A stretch of 64,000 nucleotides of DNA, from NCBI RefSeq assembly GCF_000210295.1, contig NC_026737.1, forward strand, positions 868,001 through 932,000, in the 5' to 3' direction. Origin of the DNA: Trypanosoma brucei gambiense DAL972 (Eukaryota > Euglenozoa > Kinetoplastea > Trypanosomatida > Trypanosomatidae). The notes below the pieces were generated by a model, which saw nothing but the letters and a program-made list of their open reading frames with translations, was not told where the DNA came from and made no database searches. Shown here in pieces: positions 9,210 to 19,788 of this stretch (positions are counted from its first letter, which is position 1; each line of letters opens with the position of its first letter). Position numbers and translations under genes: made by a program.

Positions 9210-11684
9210 GATCGTGAGGTCTCCTCTCTAGGAGGTATGGAAATGCTGTCGCAAACGCACGCGCAGAGGGGACCGAAAAAAAAAAAAAGTGAACTTTGTA
9301 AAACTTCACCAATGAAATAATAATTTCGTGTGCTCGCCGTAGAAACGGGCAAACTTTATCCTCTCATACGCGTCATTGCATCATCTTATTACCTTGCATG
9401 GTATGTGTGACGGAGCAAGGCTTCGTCGTGCTGTTTCGCCACCAGTGACTTAAAGGAGAATACCAGAGGACGAAAACAAAGAAAAGCACAGGAAATTTAG
9501 AGAAAACACGTGCTATCTGCATCAGTTATGAAAAAAACGCTGCTTTCCAGCCAGTTAACACACAAATAATTGTCGCAAAACGCGGACAACCACCAACCTA
9601 AATGATTAAGTATAAAAACTTGCGTGCGTGTGCATGCGCATGTATGCGTTAAATATATGACAACAGGGGCATAAACGTATATGATATTTAACATCGACGT
9701 GTTACGCGGTGCCATACGAGGAGGAGAACTGTGCGCGTTGAAGACAATATTGAGGAACTCATCGTGCAGAGATGCGAGAAGAAAAAAAAAAAGCAAAACA
9801 CAAACAACGTAAACTGGGCCCTTTTTGTTCCGTTTTCCACCATCTCGTTATTTCCCTCCATTTCTTCCCGCAAACAAACTGGACACAAATCAAATTGCTG
9901 ATAGGCAGTCTCGTCAGGTTTGGTGTGCGGTGTGACGCACAAGAAGTAAAAACACAAATATCACTTAACACCGTCTTCCTTTCCCTTTCATACTCCCTCG
10001 TCATATCTTCCTCAGGTCCTTCCTTCACATTTTCCTCTCCGCATTGCTTCGTTTCACCTCACCTCGATCACCACTCGCCTCGTCAGCCCCTTTTTTTTGT
10101 CGCTTCATGTCTCTCCTACACGCACACACACGCAGACACACGTTGGGCCTGCTCTCCACACCCTTCTTATATATATATATATATATATATGAACTCTTCA
10201 CTCATTCATACCACTTATTCTCCGTACTCTCAAACTTTTTCGTTCCTTTTCCATTTCGATTACAACTCACCCCCGCCCGTCGCGCACTCGCAACAGAAGT
10301 GGGAAGGAAGAAAAGAATCGACCGATGGCAAAAAGCAGAAAAAAAGAGGGCACCCACTGGATGGCGCTGTACAATTAGAGTGAGACAAAAACAAAAACAA
10401 GACGAATTATAAAACAGGAATAGCGCTAGAATGAGAAGAATTAAACCTAGAAGAAAAGAACACAAAGATAATAAGAAGAGGGGCAAAGGAGGAGAAGAGA
10501 GATTTAAAAGAAGGAAAACAAAAAAAAGGAAAATGAATGGCTGAAGAATTACCGCCATCGCTGCCAGCACTGCCGGTGTCCTTTTTGTGCTGATGGTGGC
10601 ATTTCTTGCTTCCTTTCTATTACTTCCCTTCCTACCCTTGCCGTTGTGTTTCGGCACGCCATCCATCACACATCCCTCCGCCCCAACTTCTTTTTCCACG
10701 GACACCACTCCTTCCCCTCCCCCCGGCAACCCCGCCAAGTCACAAGACTTCACACACTGTTATCTGAATGCCCCACAACTCAGACATATGAGTATGTTGT
10801 CGGCACACAGCAGTGGTAACGGAGGGTGTGAGTGAGGAGGTCATGGAGGTGAAGGAAAAATAATTGACCAACTCTACAACGCAACCGTACCCATTATCCC
10901 TATACCCACACCGAAAAAAAAAACGAAAAGGAAAAATTGTAGAGAAACAGGAAGAACATCCATCCCACACACCAATAACATTATAATCCGTTTCACCATT
11001 ATATGCCCTCACTCTCTCACCTATTCTCGCCGTATTTATACTGGCACCATTTGTCCTCTCCCTATTCAACTTTCATTTTCATGCATATCATCCCCCACTC
11101 TTCACCGGTGCAGTAAACATCAGGAAGAGGTTAGGGAAAGAAAAGCATTGCTCAGGCGTAACGATATCATAACATGAAAGCAAAAATGGAGAAAACAAGG
11201 TGCTACTGCCAATAATGAACATAACAACATATAACTTCACGGAGATACGAAAATGGAAACTTTAAGAAAAAATGATAAAAACAAACGAATGATGATGGTG
11301 GAAATCACTGACACCCATATCAGCACTGTTTAAAGCGGAGGAGGGATAAAAAACATGTGACATACCGTAACATGTGCAGACGAGTAAAAGGTAGTATAAA
11401 GAAAAGTTATGCCCCCGAAGGCAAACAAGAGGGCAACGAACGAAGTAGAGGTGGCTACCAATGAGCAAAGCTCAGGGCAACAGAAACTTCTGATAACTAA
11501 AAAAAATATTTAAATGGCATCACCTCCTGTACAACAAGGCCGCTGCAGAGCGTTTGGCCGATTGCTCTCCTTCCCCATACCCTTGCCCAACAACTCTCCC
11601 GCAGTGCATTCAACCATTGCAGACAAACAAAACAACATATCCCATTACTAAATATACACTCACTACGCAACGACTACTTGGCAA
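9210..11684. other. Long intergenic region in the PP1 cluster
   Basis: About 2.5 kb with no convincing gene. It is rich in T/C and A/G runs with a (TA) microsatellite at 10168-10190 and an A-run near 9278-9290. The longest frames (203 codons plus strand at 9772-10383, 183 codons minus strand at 10202-10753) are low-complexity and lack any motif. It may be a long 3' UTR of the PP1 gene at 11685 and a site of post-transcriptional control. Confidence 0.5.
10168..10190. repeat. (TA)n microsatellite
   Basis: About 11 copies of TA in the long non-coding stretch of the PP1 cluster. Confidence 0.9.
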
Positions 11685-12569
11685 TCAGCGAGCAGGTATA
11701 ATGAGAAAGGAACACTGTAACTTCTCGTCAACATTCATAACGGCTGCATCATTGTCAAATTCACCACAATAGTTCGGCGCAGAGAAGATGGTCACCAACT
11801 GGCGGTTTGCGAAGAAGCCGTAACCACGCTCCATCACTTGGTGAGCACGCACAACAAGGTCCATATCCACCATATCAAGGAAGTCAGTTACAATGTCTTC
11901 CCCAAACAGGTAACTCACACCGCGGTCACTCTCCAGGAAACCCTTTACTTCATCCTCGGGATCTGCCCACAGCAAGTCACAGAGAATACCTTTGTCAGGC
12001 ACATCCAGCGGGCGTTCTATTTCATTCACAGAGGCCAATGAAGTCATGTCCGGACTCAGCCCACCATGCATGCAGATGATTTTCTCGCTCACAACACAGC
12101 ATACAGGCATGGTGTTAAATACATCTGTGAATGCTTTAAACAGTTTGATGTTATAACGTCGCTTTACGTCATCGAAGAAACCGTACATTTTGTTTATGCT
12201 CGCACATTCATGATTACCGCGAAGGAGAAAGAAATTCTCCGGATACACAATTTTATAACAAAAAAGCAAAGTGATTGTCTCTACGCTGTGTCGGCCACGG
12301 TCAACATAGTCACCTAGAAACAGGTAATTTGAATACGGTGGAAATCCACACTTCTCAAATACGCGCAGCAAGTCGTAGTATTGGCCATGGATATCCCCAC
12401 AAATCCTCACTGGTGGCGTGATCTCTAGAAGCATGGGCTGTGACATGAATACGTCACGAACGGTATTGAGAATTGTCCGTATGTCCTCCTCGCGAATGAG
12501 AATTTGCCTTTGCGTTGCACTGCCCTTGGCGCTGAGCATCCGCTCCAGCAGTGTCTGTACTAGGGTCAT
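11685..12569 (-). CDS. Serine/threonine protein phosphatase PP1 (tandem copy A)
   Basis: A 294-residue PP1 catalytic subunit. The canonical PPP blocks are all present: [14 protein letters not shown] (~residue 57), FLGDYVDRG (~85), [19 protein letters not shown] (~117), CMHGGLSPD (~168), [15 protein letters not shown] (~242) and [20 protein letters not shown] (~265). The RVxF-type regulatory groove regions cannot be judged by eye. The N-terminus is short ([16 protein letters not shown]). The protein ends SFLIIPAR just after the catalytic core, so it lacks the longer C-terminal tail of animal PP1 that carries the CDK site. It differs from copy B at a few positions only (for example GSATQRQ versus GNTAQRQ, EITPPV versus DITPPV, DEVKGF versus EEVKGF). 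Copies A and B are direct repeats spaced 1,920 bp apart. Confidence 0.96.
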   Translation of the reverse strand: MTLVQTLLERMLSAKGSATQRQILIREEDIRTILNTVRDVFMSQPMLLEITPPVRICGDIHGQYYDLLRVFEKCGFPPYSNYLFLGDYVDRGRHSVETITLLFCYKIVYPENFFLLRGNHECASINKMYGFFDDVKRRYNIKLFKAFTDVFNTMPVCCVVSEKIICMHGGLSPDMTSLASVNEIERPLDVPDKGILCDLLWADPEDEVKGFLESDRGVSYLFGEDIVTDFLDMVDMDLVVRAHQVMERGYGFFANRQLVTIFSAPNYCGEFDNDAAVMNVDEKLQCSFLIIPAR

Positions 12570-12854
12570 CCTTACGGGCTGGGTTGTCGGGCTAAACTAC
12601 GCACGTCGATCGGATGCACACTCACACGAGTGCTACTCCTCCCCCGCCTTGCTTTCGTGTCCCTTAGTTATCGCTCTTGTCTGACGACTTCGATGCTACC
12701 TACACACTTGCTAGTAAGCCAGTAACACCTAATTACTAAACGAAAGCAAAGAAAGATGGAAGGAAAGGGAAAAAGTAATTAGAGCGGTGCGGTTTCGCGG
12801 TTACAGCAAACATGCCAAGAACCTACGGGGCGTCCCTGCGCAACGGAAGGAACC
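11685..12854. repeat. Direct repeat unit A of PP1 tandem duplication
   Basis: 1,170 bp covering the PP1 coding region plus 285 bp upstream, matching 13,605-14,774. Similarity ends at AAGGAACCT (12,854 / 14,774), where one copy continues CAAACAGG and the other TAGAGTGA. Confidence 0.9.
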
Positions 12855-13604
12855 TCAAACAGGGGAAGCCCAACAGCAACAGCCAGGGTGACGACTTTTA
12901 CGTATTCACAACATTGTTCCCGCCTAGACAGCTGTGCCACTGAGTGCAATGACGAGAGAGCAAAGCTACAGGGGTGAAAATATAAACATGCATAAAAGGG
13001 GGGATAGAATATTAGAATATTTATCTGAAACGGTGGCAGGGTGGACAAATCTCAAACAGCAAACCCAACCCAAATTTCAAGCCACAGTCCATTTCAGGGT
13101 GATGGGTGTACATGAACTCTTTAACATGAGATTACGACAATTCCTCAGACAGCGTATTTGTTTCCACTCCTTCATTTTCTCCTCTGAACGCATATGTGGA
13201 AATATAAGCCATGACAAAGCACGCTTTTCTTAACGTCAACCCTCATTACCAGAAAACGGAAACACACATGAACATATCTGCAAATGATGGGAGAGTAGAT
13301 GGGCGGGGGGAACGAATGGTTGAAGGAGCGAATGTATCATCACCGCCGCAAAAAAACAAAAAAAGACAGCGAAAAGTTGCAATTCAACGAGAGCGGGTGT
13401 GGAAAAAATGACCCATCCGGGCCTATTGACTGGGAGGTTTAACCTGATAAAGGACCCTACCCATGCTGCCATTAACTTAAACTCACTTCGTATAACAAAC
13501 GATTTCTTCGCATTTCATCACGTCACACGCACTATCAAGACCATTCCGTGATTCACACATTGTCGCAGATACAAAAACGTCAGTACCCGACTCCCCGGCC
13601 CACA
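12570..13604. other. Spacer between tandem PP1 copies
   Basis: Positions 12570-12854 are identical or nearly so to 14490-14774, so both PP1 copies share their upstream region and presumably their splice acceptor. The remainder is unique spacer without a recognised gene. Confidence 0.8.
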
Positions 13605-14489
13605 TTAGCGAGCTGCAATGATAGCAAAAGAACATTGTAACTTCTCGTCAACATTCATGACGGCTGCATCATTGTCAAATTCACCACAATAGTTCGGCGC
13701 AGAGAAGATGGTCACCAACTGGCGGTTTGCGAAGAAGCCGTAACCACGCTCCATCACTTGGTGAGCACGCACAACAAGGTCCATATCCACCATATCAAGG
13801 AAGTCAGTTACAATGTCTTCCCCAAACAGGTAACTCACACCGCGGTCACTCTCCAGGAAACCCTTTACTTCCTCCTCGGGATCTGCCCACAGCAAGTCAC
13901 AGAGAATACCTTTGTCAGGCACATCCAGCGGGCGTTCTATTTCATTCACGGCAGCCAACGAAGTCATGTCCGGACTCAGCCCACCATGCATGCAGATGAT
14001 TTTCTCACCTACAACACAGCATACAGGCATAGTGTTAAATACATCTGTGAATGCTTTAAACAGTTTGATGTTATAACGTCGCTTTACGTCATCGAAGAAA
14101 CCGTACATTTTGTTTATGCTCGCACATTCATGATTACCGCGAAGGAGAAAGAAATTCTCCGGATACACAATTTTATAACAAAAAAGCAAAGTGATTGTCT
14201 CTACGCTGTGTCGGCCACGGTCAACATAGTCACCTAGAAACAGGTAATTTGAATACGGTGGAAATCCACACTTCTCAAATACGCGCAGCAAGTCGTAGTA
14301 TTGGCCATGGATATCCCCACAAATCCTCACTGGTGGCGTGATATCTAGCACAACCGGCTGTGACATGAATACGTCACGAACGGCATTGAGAATTGTCCGT
14401 ATGTCCTCCTCGCGAATGAGAATTTGCCTTTGAGCCGTGTTTCCCTTGGCGCTGAGCATCCGCTCCAGCAGTGTCTGTACTAGGGTCAT
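13605..14489 (-). CDS. Serine/threonine protein phosphatase PP1 (tandem copy B)
   Basis: A 294-residue PP1 catalytic subunit, nearly identical to copy A at 11,685. It keeps every metal ligand and catalytic block ([31 protein letters not shown]). Differences cluster at the N-terminus (AKGNTAQRQ), in [11 protein letters not shown], around CVVGEKII, in SLAAVNEI, and at the C-terminal SFAIIAAR. Long internal runs are identical at the DNA level (for example 13,680-13,870 against 11,760-11,950). That suggests recent duplication or ongoing gene conversion. Upstream flanks are shared for 285 bp, and 3' flanks diverge a few bases after the stop, so the two mRNAs should differ mainly in their 3' UTRs. 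In trypanosomes the 3' UTR is the usual place for stage-specific control. Confidence 0.96.
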   Translation of the reverse strand: MTLVQTLLERMLSAKGNTAQRQILIREEDIRTILNAVRDVFMSQPVVLDITPPVRICGDIHGQYYDLLRVFEKCGFPPYSNYLFLGDYVDRGRHSVETITLLFCYKIVYPENFFLLRGNHECASINKMYGFFDDVKRRYNIKLFKAFTDVFNTMPVCCVVGEKIICMHGGLSPDMTSLAAVNEIERPLDVPDKGILCDLLWADPEEEVKGFLESDRGVSYLFGEDIVTDFLDMVDMDLVVRAHQVMERGYGFFANRQLVTIFSAPNYCGEFDNDAAVMNVDEKLQCSFAIIAAR

Positions 14490-14774
14490 CCTTACGGGCT
14501 GGGTTGTCGGGCTAAACTACGCACGTCGATCGGATGCACACTCACACGAGTGCTACTCCTCCCCCGCCTTGCTTTCGTGTCCCTTAGTTATCGCTCTTGT
14601 CTGACGACTTCGATGCTACCTACACACTTGCTAGTAAGCCAGTAACACCTAATTACTAAACGAAAGCAAAGAAAGATGGAAGGAAAGGGAAAAAGTAATT
14701 AGAGCGGTGCGGTTTCGCGGTTACAGCAAACATGCCAAGAACCTACGGGGCGTCCCTGCGCAACGGAAGGAACC
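13605..14774. repeat. Direct repeat unit B of PP1 tandem duplication
   Basis: Partner of 11,685-12,854 at an offset of 1,920 bp. Confidence 0.9.
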
Positions 14775-14887
14775 TTAGAGTGATAACTTCTTTGTTGTAG
14801 CTTAACGTAAAACACAGATCAATACGCTTCGTGAAGTTAGAACCATCACTAAAAAATATAACTCCATTACCCTATTTCGGCACCTAT

Positions 14888-15397
14888 TTATACAACATCA
14901 GTTTCTTGTGCCCTCGCGAGCCAAGTTCGGGGAACCATGACACGAACGGACCGCTGAAACGGGACACGGTCAAGTATGAACTTTCGCAGTTGCTTCAACC
15001 ATGCGGAAGTGTCTCCCACACGGGGTGACGCAGTTGGTGCCTCTTCCATGAGCCCACTCGATTGAATCTCTACGGCACAACTAAAGATAATTTCCGCCCT
15101 TCGAGGTGCCACTCCCGCTGATTGCCCGGGTTGCAATAGTCCTGAAGCAAATACCTGGCGGCGCATGGCTTCGCGCAACCGTCCGAGTTCGTCGTCCTGG
15201 ACTGAAAGTTTCTCCTTTCGCCTCAGGCGGAACCGCAACTCCTCCGTGATCATATGCTGAGTTCCAACATTTAATTCTTCTAACGGGACCGCGACGTTAG
15301 CGTCGTCACCTTCACTCTCAGAAGACGAAATGTCATCGTCCCTTATATGATTGACTTTACACGTCCCCCGCCCCCACCCCTTGACCAAGACGGACAT
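14888..15397 (-). CDS. Hypothetical protein, 169 aa
   Basis: I do not recognise this protein. It starts MSVLVKGWGRGTCK and has an acidic Ser-rich stretch (DDDISSSESEGDD, residues ~21-33). A charged, probably helical segment (EELRFRLRRKEKLSVQDDEL then GRLREAMRRQ, ~52-82) follows, and the C-terminal half is more hydrophobic with a final basic helix (WLKQLRKFILDRVPF). There is no signal peptide or membrane segment. The codon use and orientation match its neighbours, and it sits in the expected place between two real genes, so I take it as coding. The acidic serines resemble casein-kinase-2 targets in nuclear proteins, which is only suggestive. Confidence 0.7.
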   Translation of the reverse strand: MSVLVKGWGRGTCKVNHIRDDDISSSESEGDDANVAVPLEELNVGTQHMITEELRFRLRRKEKLSVQDDELGRLREAMRRQVFASGLLQPGQSAGVAPRRAEIIFSCAVEIQSSGLMEEAPTASPRVGDTSAWLKQLRKFILDRVPFQRSVRVMVPRTWLARAQETDVV

Positions 15398-16258
15398 TCA
15401 ACTACTCACAGTTTCTAACTTCTCGAGAGAAAGATGATAGTTGGAACATTCGAATACCGAAACGAGTGCAAGAAAACACAGGGCGTTGCAAACAGCAGTT
15501 CGTTAACTTCAAGGAATCATGGTGATGAAGGTCCCTCTAAGCAAACCTCGCAAGCTGTCACACAAACGCTGGGTCGTATCTCTGATGTTGTGACAGCGCA
15601 ACTGAGCCACGTTCACACGTTTCCTCACTACAGCGGACAAGATAACATCACGATCGTATTTCCTTTCTCAAATGAGCGGAAGAATCACAACAGGTGCTGA
15701 GTGTCCGTATAGCATTCTCCAACTTAGAGATTTCTAGACCACAGCTCCTACAACGCGTGCATGACTATGGTGGCACCGCTAGTGGTAAATCTCGGCTGTG
15801 TGGCATTACTGCCAGGACGCTGGTGCCACCGACGGAAACAAAAGAAAGAGGGAGGAAGTATTCTTTAGTGTTGGGGTGATCGGATGACCAGCAAAAGACC
15901 TTACAACAACTCCGCATATTACTCCCCGCAATCCACGCCTCCGCCGCCCTACTCAGTTGTGCCCATCCACATAAAATACCGCTCACACTAAAGCGTTTAT
16001 AAAAAAACCCAATACCAAAGAGGGATTCCGCTGCACCGGCAAACGAACTTCGACACGCACGCAATCAATATTCAATTATGCTAGAACTTAAATACCACAC
16101 TATATACAAAAGGAAGCCGAACAAAGGGAAAAGAAGGATAAGCTGTAACCTTTAAAACGGCAAAGGAGCAACGCACCAAATCTGCGGGGTAAACACAAAC
16201 TCATTTTTAAAACTGAATTAGTCGTTGCTTCTCAATAGTAGTCCATGCAGTGTCTTCC
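15398..16258. other. Intergenic region
   Basis: About 860 bp with no supported gene, presumably 3' UTR of the mitochondrial unknown at 16,259 and 5' UTR of the 169-residue protein. Short frames here have no motif. Confidence 0.6.
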
Positions 16259-17704
16259 TCACGGAGTGGTGACGACGCCGCGCAACATATTCTTACACGG
16301 TCCCTCCCGCTCTGCGCTTATTAGTTGCTCAATGAGGTCTGGTCGACCCACAATGCTGGCCCCTCTCGCACAGGCGACACGCACCATATCACTTCTGTGT
16401 GTCTTGTAAACATCAAACACATCCTTAATGAAACGATCGTAGTTTACCAAAGCAACATAAATTATTGTGTACGCCAATTGTCCGACAATGCGATTGGCGC
16501 TCAACTGATCGTCAGAAATGCGGAATACGCGCTCCTCATCCGGTGCCCGCTCAGCCGCCGCTGTCAGAAACCTAAGTTCTTCCAACAGTTCGTTGGGGCC
16601 CTTGACACACTGCTCCTTTGCCAACGCCGCTAGTATGTCAACGGGAGTGTCCAGAGGGTATGTTGTCCCCATCACAGTGTTGAAACGCTGGACGAGGGGC
16701 TTGCCGCCGCAAAGTCGAGTGTTCTTCGGATAATTAATGTTGCAGAAAATGGGGACATCCAACAACGTTTCCTCACCAGCCTCACTGGATGCAAGACGGT
16801 GGTCTACTTGCAGGTCCAGTCGTGTGTGAAACATCAGTAATGACTTTGAGTAGACGGTTCGGAATGCAGCCATCCGCAACGGTGTTCCGTCAAGATGTTC
16901 GTTACCATCACTCAGGAGCAGTGGCCACCCAAAGACAAAGGGATTGGATTTCATCATCCTGTCCTCCACAAGACGAAAATGTGGGGAGGTTCCAAGAAAC
17001 ACGCTGTACTCACAAGGGTAGTCAAGTTCAAGGTCCTTTGGATCTCGCCGACGCATGTCCGCCACGAAACGATCCTTCACACTGGTGGGACTTAGCGTTA
17101 CACCAAGCCTCTCCTGTGTTGACGTTTCCATGGCATTTTGCACAGACTCGTAGTAGGGAAGATTTTTCTTCATGTGTTCTGCGTCGACATCCAGAAACTC
17201 TGAAAAGATGCGCTTAAGTGACTCAAGGGTAGGCTTCACAGCATACCACAGCAACGGTGGGAAATGGTCGGAAATCTGTATGAGCAACTTTTCAACAGAA
17301 CTGTTATGATCCCACAGTAGTTTGCATGAACGTTGTGGCTCATTCACAACGGGGGAGTCTTCCCTGTCGGCAAACGCAAAGGCTTCGCCAATGACGGTGT
17401 ACTCCGCTTCCTCGTTACCAAGACAGAGACGCCGGCGCACAATACTGCTCATCCGCGCCGGATCCCATAGCTCCTTGTCGAAACTAAATCGGCGGCGACG
17501 CCACGACAACTCATCATATACTTTCACATCACAGGAAATTGTCTTCTCCGATTTTTGTGCGTCACTGCAGAGCTGTGCTATCCATGAAGGCTTCTGTAAA
17601 TTGGCACCACTGCCAGTAGAAATGGACCTACAACGACGCAGCAATGGTGCGTGTAGTGTGCTCGCTGAGAAAAAGACGCGGCCGCAGGCCCCGAAACATC
17701 TCAT
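16259..17704 (-). CDS. Mitochondrial hypothetical protein, 481 aa
   Basis: I do not recognise a family. The N-terminus (MRCFGACGRVFFSASTLHAP then LLRRCRSIS) is a strong mitochondrial targeting candidate, with many Arg and Ser, no acids, and a likely cleavage after RSIS. The mature part is soluble and mostly helical, with a Trp/Arg-rich motif (DELSWRRRRFSFDKELWDP, ~residues 64-82). A central region with aromatic clusters (HFPPLLWYAVKPTLESLKRI) follows. The C-terminal ~100 residues (RIVGQLAYTIIYVALVNYDR ... GASIVGRPDLIEQLISAER) read like paired helices. Such kinetoplastid-specific proteins are common in mitoribosome assembly and mitochondrial RNA processing, but nothing here decides between those. 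The stop is at 16,259 and the ATG at 17,704. Confidence 0.85.
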   Translation of the reverse strand: MRCFGACGRVFFSASTLHAPLLRRCRSISTGSGANLQKPSWIAQLCSDAQKSEKTISCDVKVYDELSWRRRRFSFDKELWDPARMSSIVRRRLCLGNEEAEYTVIGEAFAFADREDSPVVNEPQRSCKLLWDHNSSVEKLLIQISDHFPPLLWYAVKPTLESLKRIFSEFLDVDAEHMKKNLPYYESVQNAMETSTQERLGVTLSPTSVKDRFVADMRRRDPKDLELDYPCEYSVFLGTSPHFRLVEDRMMKSNPFVFGWPLLLSDGNEHLDGTPLRMAAFRTVYSKSLLMFHTRLDLQVDHRLASSEAGEETLLDVPIFCNINYPKNTRLCGGKPLVQRFNTVMGTTYPLDTPVDILAALAKEQCVKGPNELLEELRFLTAAAERAPDEERVFRISDDQLSANRIVGQLAYTIIYVALVNYDRFIKDVFDVYKTHRSDMVRVACARGASIVGRPDLIEQLISAEREGPCKNMLRGVVTTP

Positions 17705-18075
17705 GTTCGCCCTCCGTCAGCGCCTAGTGCAGACTGCAACCTAATAAAACACACACTCCGAACACGGCCGTTCACCCCCTGTGCGGTGCCAAAATGAAAA
17801 AAAAAGGACAGCACGTTCCTGTGTATGAATGGGTGTGAAGCAAAGAGGAGGGATTAGTAAAAAAACAAAAGAGAAACAATGTTGTCACTGCGCTCGTAAC
17901 GGACGTGCGCATCCACATTTACCCGCTTGCAGTGCGGGGCGGTACCACGTTGACACCCCGAATATTAGTCTTACGCGCCAAAACGACGCCTCGCACAGCC
18001 TACGTATACCTCCATACGATCGGTACTGCGTTATGATTATCGAGTCCACACACACACACATCGAACGGTTCTGGG
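17705..18075. other. Intergenic region
   Basis: About 370 bp. A (CA)n run sits at about 18,047-18,060 and an A-run near 17,797. No gene seen. Confidence 0.6.
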
Positions 18076-19455
18076 TTACACAAACAGCAGCGCTCCATCC
18101 TCACTCCCCGGTTCGCGATATGCAACAGTTGGAAGCTGTGATTTTGAAATTGGCCGCGTCACCTCCGAAGTGAAGAGACGTGCATACGTCTTCTCGTAAC
18201 GTAGGGGTGCCTGGTCCTCTGCAGGGCTGCTAAAAACAGAAACCATCAGCGGTACTGTGGGGATAAAGTGACGTTCCAGTGCTGTAAGCTCCCATAATGT
18301 GCTGTGCAGTGCGTGAGATTCTTCCAGTGGAGCATCAGGTACGAAAGGGTCGTTCCCGTCAAACAGCGTTGTTGCCAGTCGGCCCGCCTCCCTTGCTCTA
18401 TCCCCAGCATCCGAATGTGCAACCTCGTGGTCATCATTAGCTGGCACAAATGCCTCCTTCGTGGACCGGTGGATCAATGCGAGGCAGTTTTGGTGACGCT
18501 GCAGCACCTTACGGATAAAGGGGAGCACAAAGTAAAGAACAGGAGCAGGGGAAAGCGTCGCCACGCGAGCTACTTTTTTCGCGAAAGCGGCGGCAATGTA
18601 CGCTGGCACACGAAGAGATGTTAAAGAAAGATCCAGCAAACGAAACAGATCGTAGCGATGCCGTGAGGCAAAGGAGTCCGGGGTGAGCAGAGTGTAAAGT
18701 TGCTGATAGTAATTAGGGTACTCCAATCCGTGGTCTAGCATAAGAATGAATATGCCGTGCAGTGCAAGCACGGCAATGAGACCGCCACTGGCAAAGCAAC
18801 CGCTCAAATAATCTGCTACAACGAGAGGATTCGTCAGGTACGGCAAAATCACATCGCCCATGCGATGCAGTATGTGCACATGCAATGCCGCCTCTGCCGC
18901 ATGCTGGAGGCAAGGCATCCACAACGCGGTGAAGTAGTGCCGATGGGCTCTCTCCGAGAAAACAGAAAGAACCGAAGACATCAGAAGCTTTCGCCGTTCA
19001 GCGGCGTTGGAGTGGACGTACGCTTCGTCCGACTCGTAGTTTTTCTTTTCATCACGCAGGAAGTCCCACCGAAGGCATAGCTTGGACAGATCGGGCAGCG
19101 CACGGCCGTAGAAGAGAACAAAAACATTCACCGCTAGCGTTGAAACATTACACTTGTCATTGCGCATCCGTTTCTTCGTGAAGCGGGACAACAACGAGCC
19201 GGCGGTGCGATAAAGAAAAAACCAGACATCGTCACTTCCGCCCCTAATGTTACACAGCACGTCCCGCAACTGTGATACTTGCGGGTTGCACTCATTAGGA
19301 CTCACATGATCACGTACGGGTTTCAGCAGCGCAGAACAGAGACAATTTTCGACCAGGGGTCGCACGGTTGCATCAAAGCAGTCACAAAGGTCGTGAAATG
19401 TCGAGCATTTGTCACAGCTCTGCAGTGCCTTCGTGAATTCTTTCTCCATTGTCAC
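18076..19455 (-). CDS. NOC4: NOC4-like ribosome biogenesis protein (CBF/Mak21 family)
   Basis: A 459-residue protein of the CBF/Mak21 family, best matching NOC4/UTP19. With NOP14, NOC4 acts in the nucleolus in small-subunit processome assembly and 40S export. The diagnostic region is the C-terminal half. It starts with MLDHGLEYPNYYQQLYTLLT (~residues 240-260), then RYDLFRLLDLSLTSLRVPAY, AAAFAKKVARVATLSPAP, and a helix with VLPFIRKVLQRH. The family signature FDGNDPFVPDAPLEES then ALHSTLWELTALERHFIPTV closes it (~375-415). The 459-residue length is a little shorter than yeast Noc4 (552). The ATG at 19,455 is followed by a second Met two codons on (MTM). No membrane segment or signal peptide is seen. 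Confidence 0.88.
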   Translation of the reverse strand: MTMEKEFTKALQSCDKCSTFHDLCDCFDATVRPLVENCLCSALLKPVRDHVSPNECNPQVSQLRDVLCNIRGGSDDVWFFLYRTAGSLLSRFTKKRMRNDKCNVSTLAVNVFVLFYGRALPDLSKLCLRWDFLRDEKKNYESDEAYVHSNAAERRKLLMSSVLSVFSERAHRHYFTALWMPCLQHAAEAALHVHILHRMGDVILPYLTNPLVVADYLSGCFASGGLIAVLALHGIFILMLDHGLEYPNYYQQLYTLLTPDSFASRHRYDLFRLLDLSLTSLRVPAYIAAAFAKKVARVATLSPAPVLYFVLPFIRKVLQRHQNCLALIHRSTKEAFVPANDDHEVAHSDAGDRAREAGRLATTLFDGNDPFVPDAPLEESHALHSTLWELTALERHFIPTVPLMVSVFSSPAEDQAPLRYEKTYARLFTSEVTRPISKSQLPTVAYREPGSEDGALLFV

Positions 19456-19788
19456 TACTATTCCCCTTGTATCCCTTCCCCGTCACCACAGCACCAAAGG
19501 TATCCCGAAGCGGCTGCTGGAAATACCACGGCGCCCTCCCTCTTTACTACGCAAAGGAAGTGTGGCAGATGCCTTTACAAAACACCTTCCCGCGTGTCGC
19601 TCGCCACTTGGCACAAACTTTTATTTGAAACAATGGACAAAGTGTTGAAACAAAAACGACAGGTAGAAAAAGTAAGGAGCAAAGGCCAGCTGGCAAAAAG
19701 TGAGCAACTTACAGACACATAAGCAGCGCAACGCATGCACCCAGATATATATCTATGTATGGATACAACTATCACTATAACAAGCGAC
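19456..19788. other. Intergenic region
   Basis: About 330 bp between the PTC7-like phosphatase and NOC4 genes. No gene seen. Confidence 0.6.

Noticed and set aside
9772..10383. 203-codon plus-strand frame in the PP1 spacer
   Set aside because: Low-complexity Ser/His/Thr/Tyr-rich translation of pyrimidine tracts and a TA repeat, on the wrong strand for the array, no motif.
10202..10753. 183-codon minus-strand frame with Leu/Phe-rich segments
   Set aside because: The hydrophobic runs come from purine-rich plus-strand tracts. No charge pattern or family supports a membrane protein.
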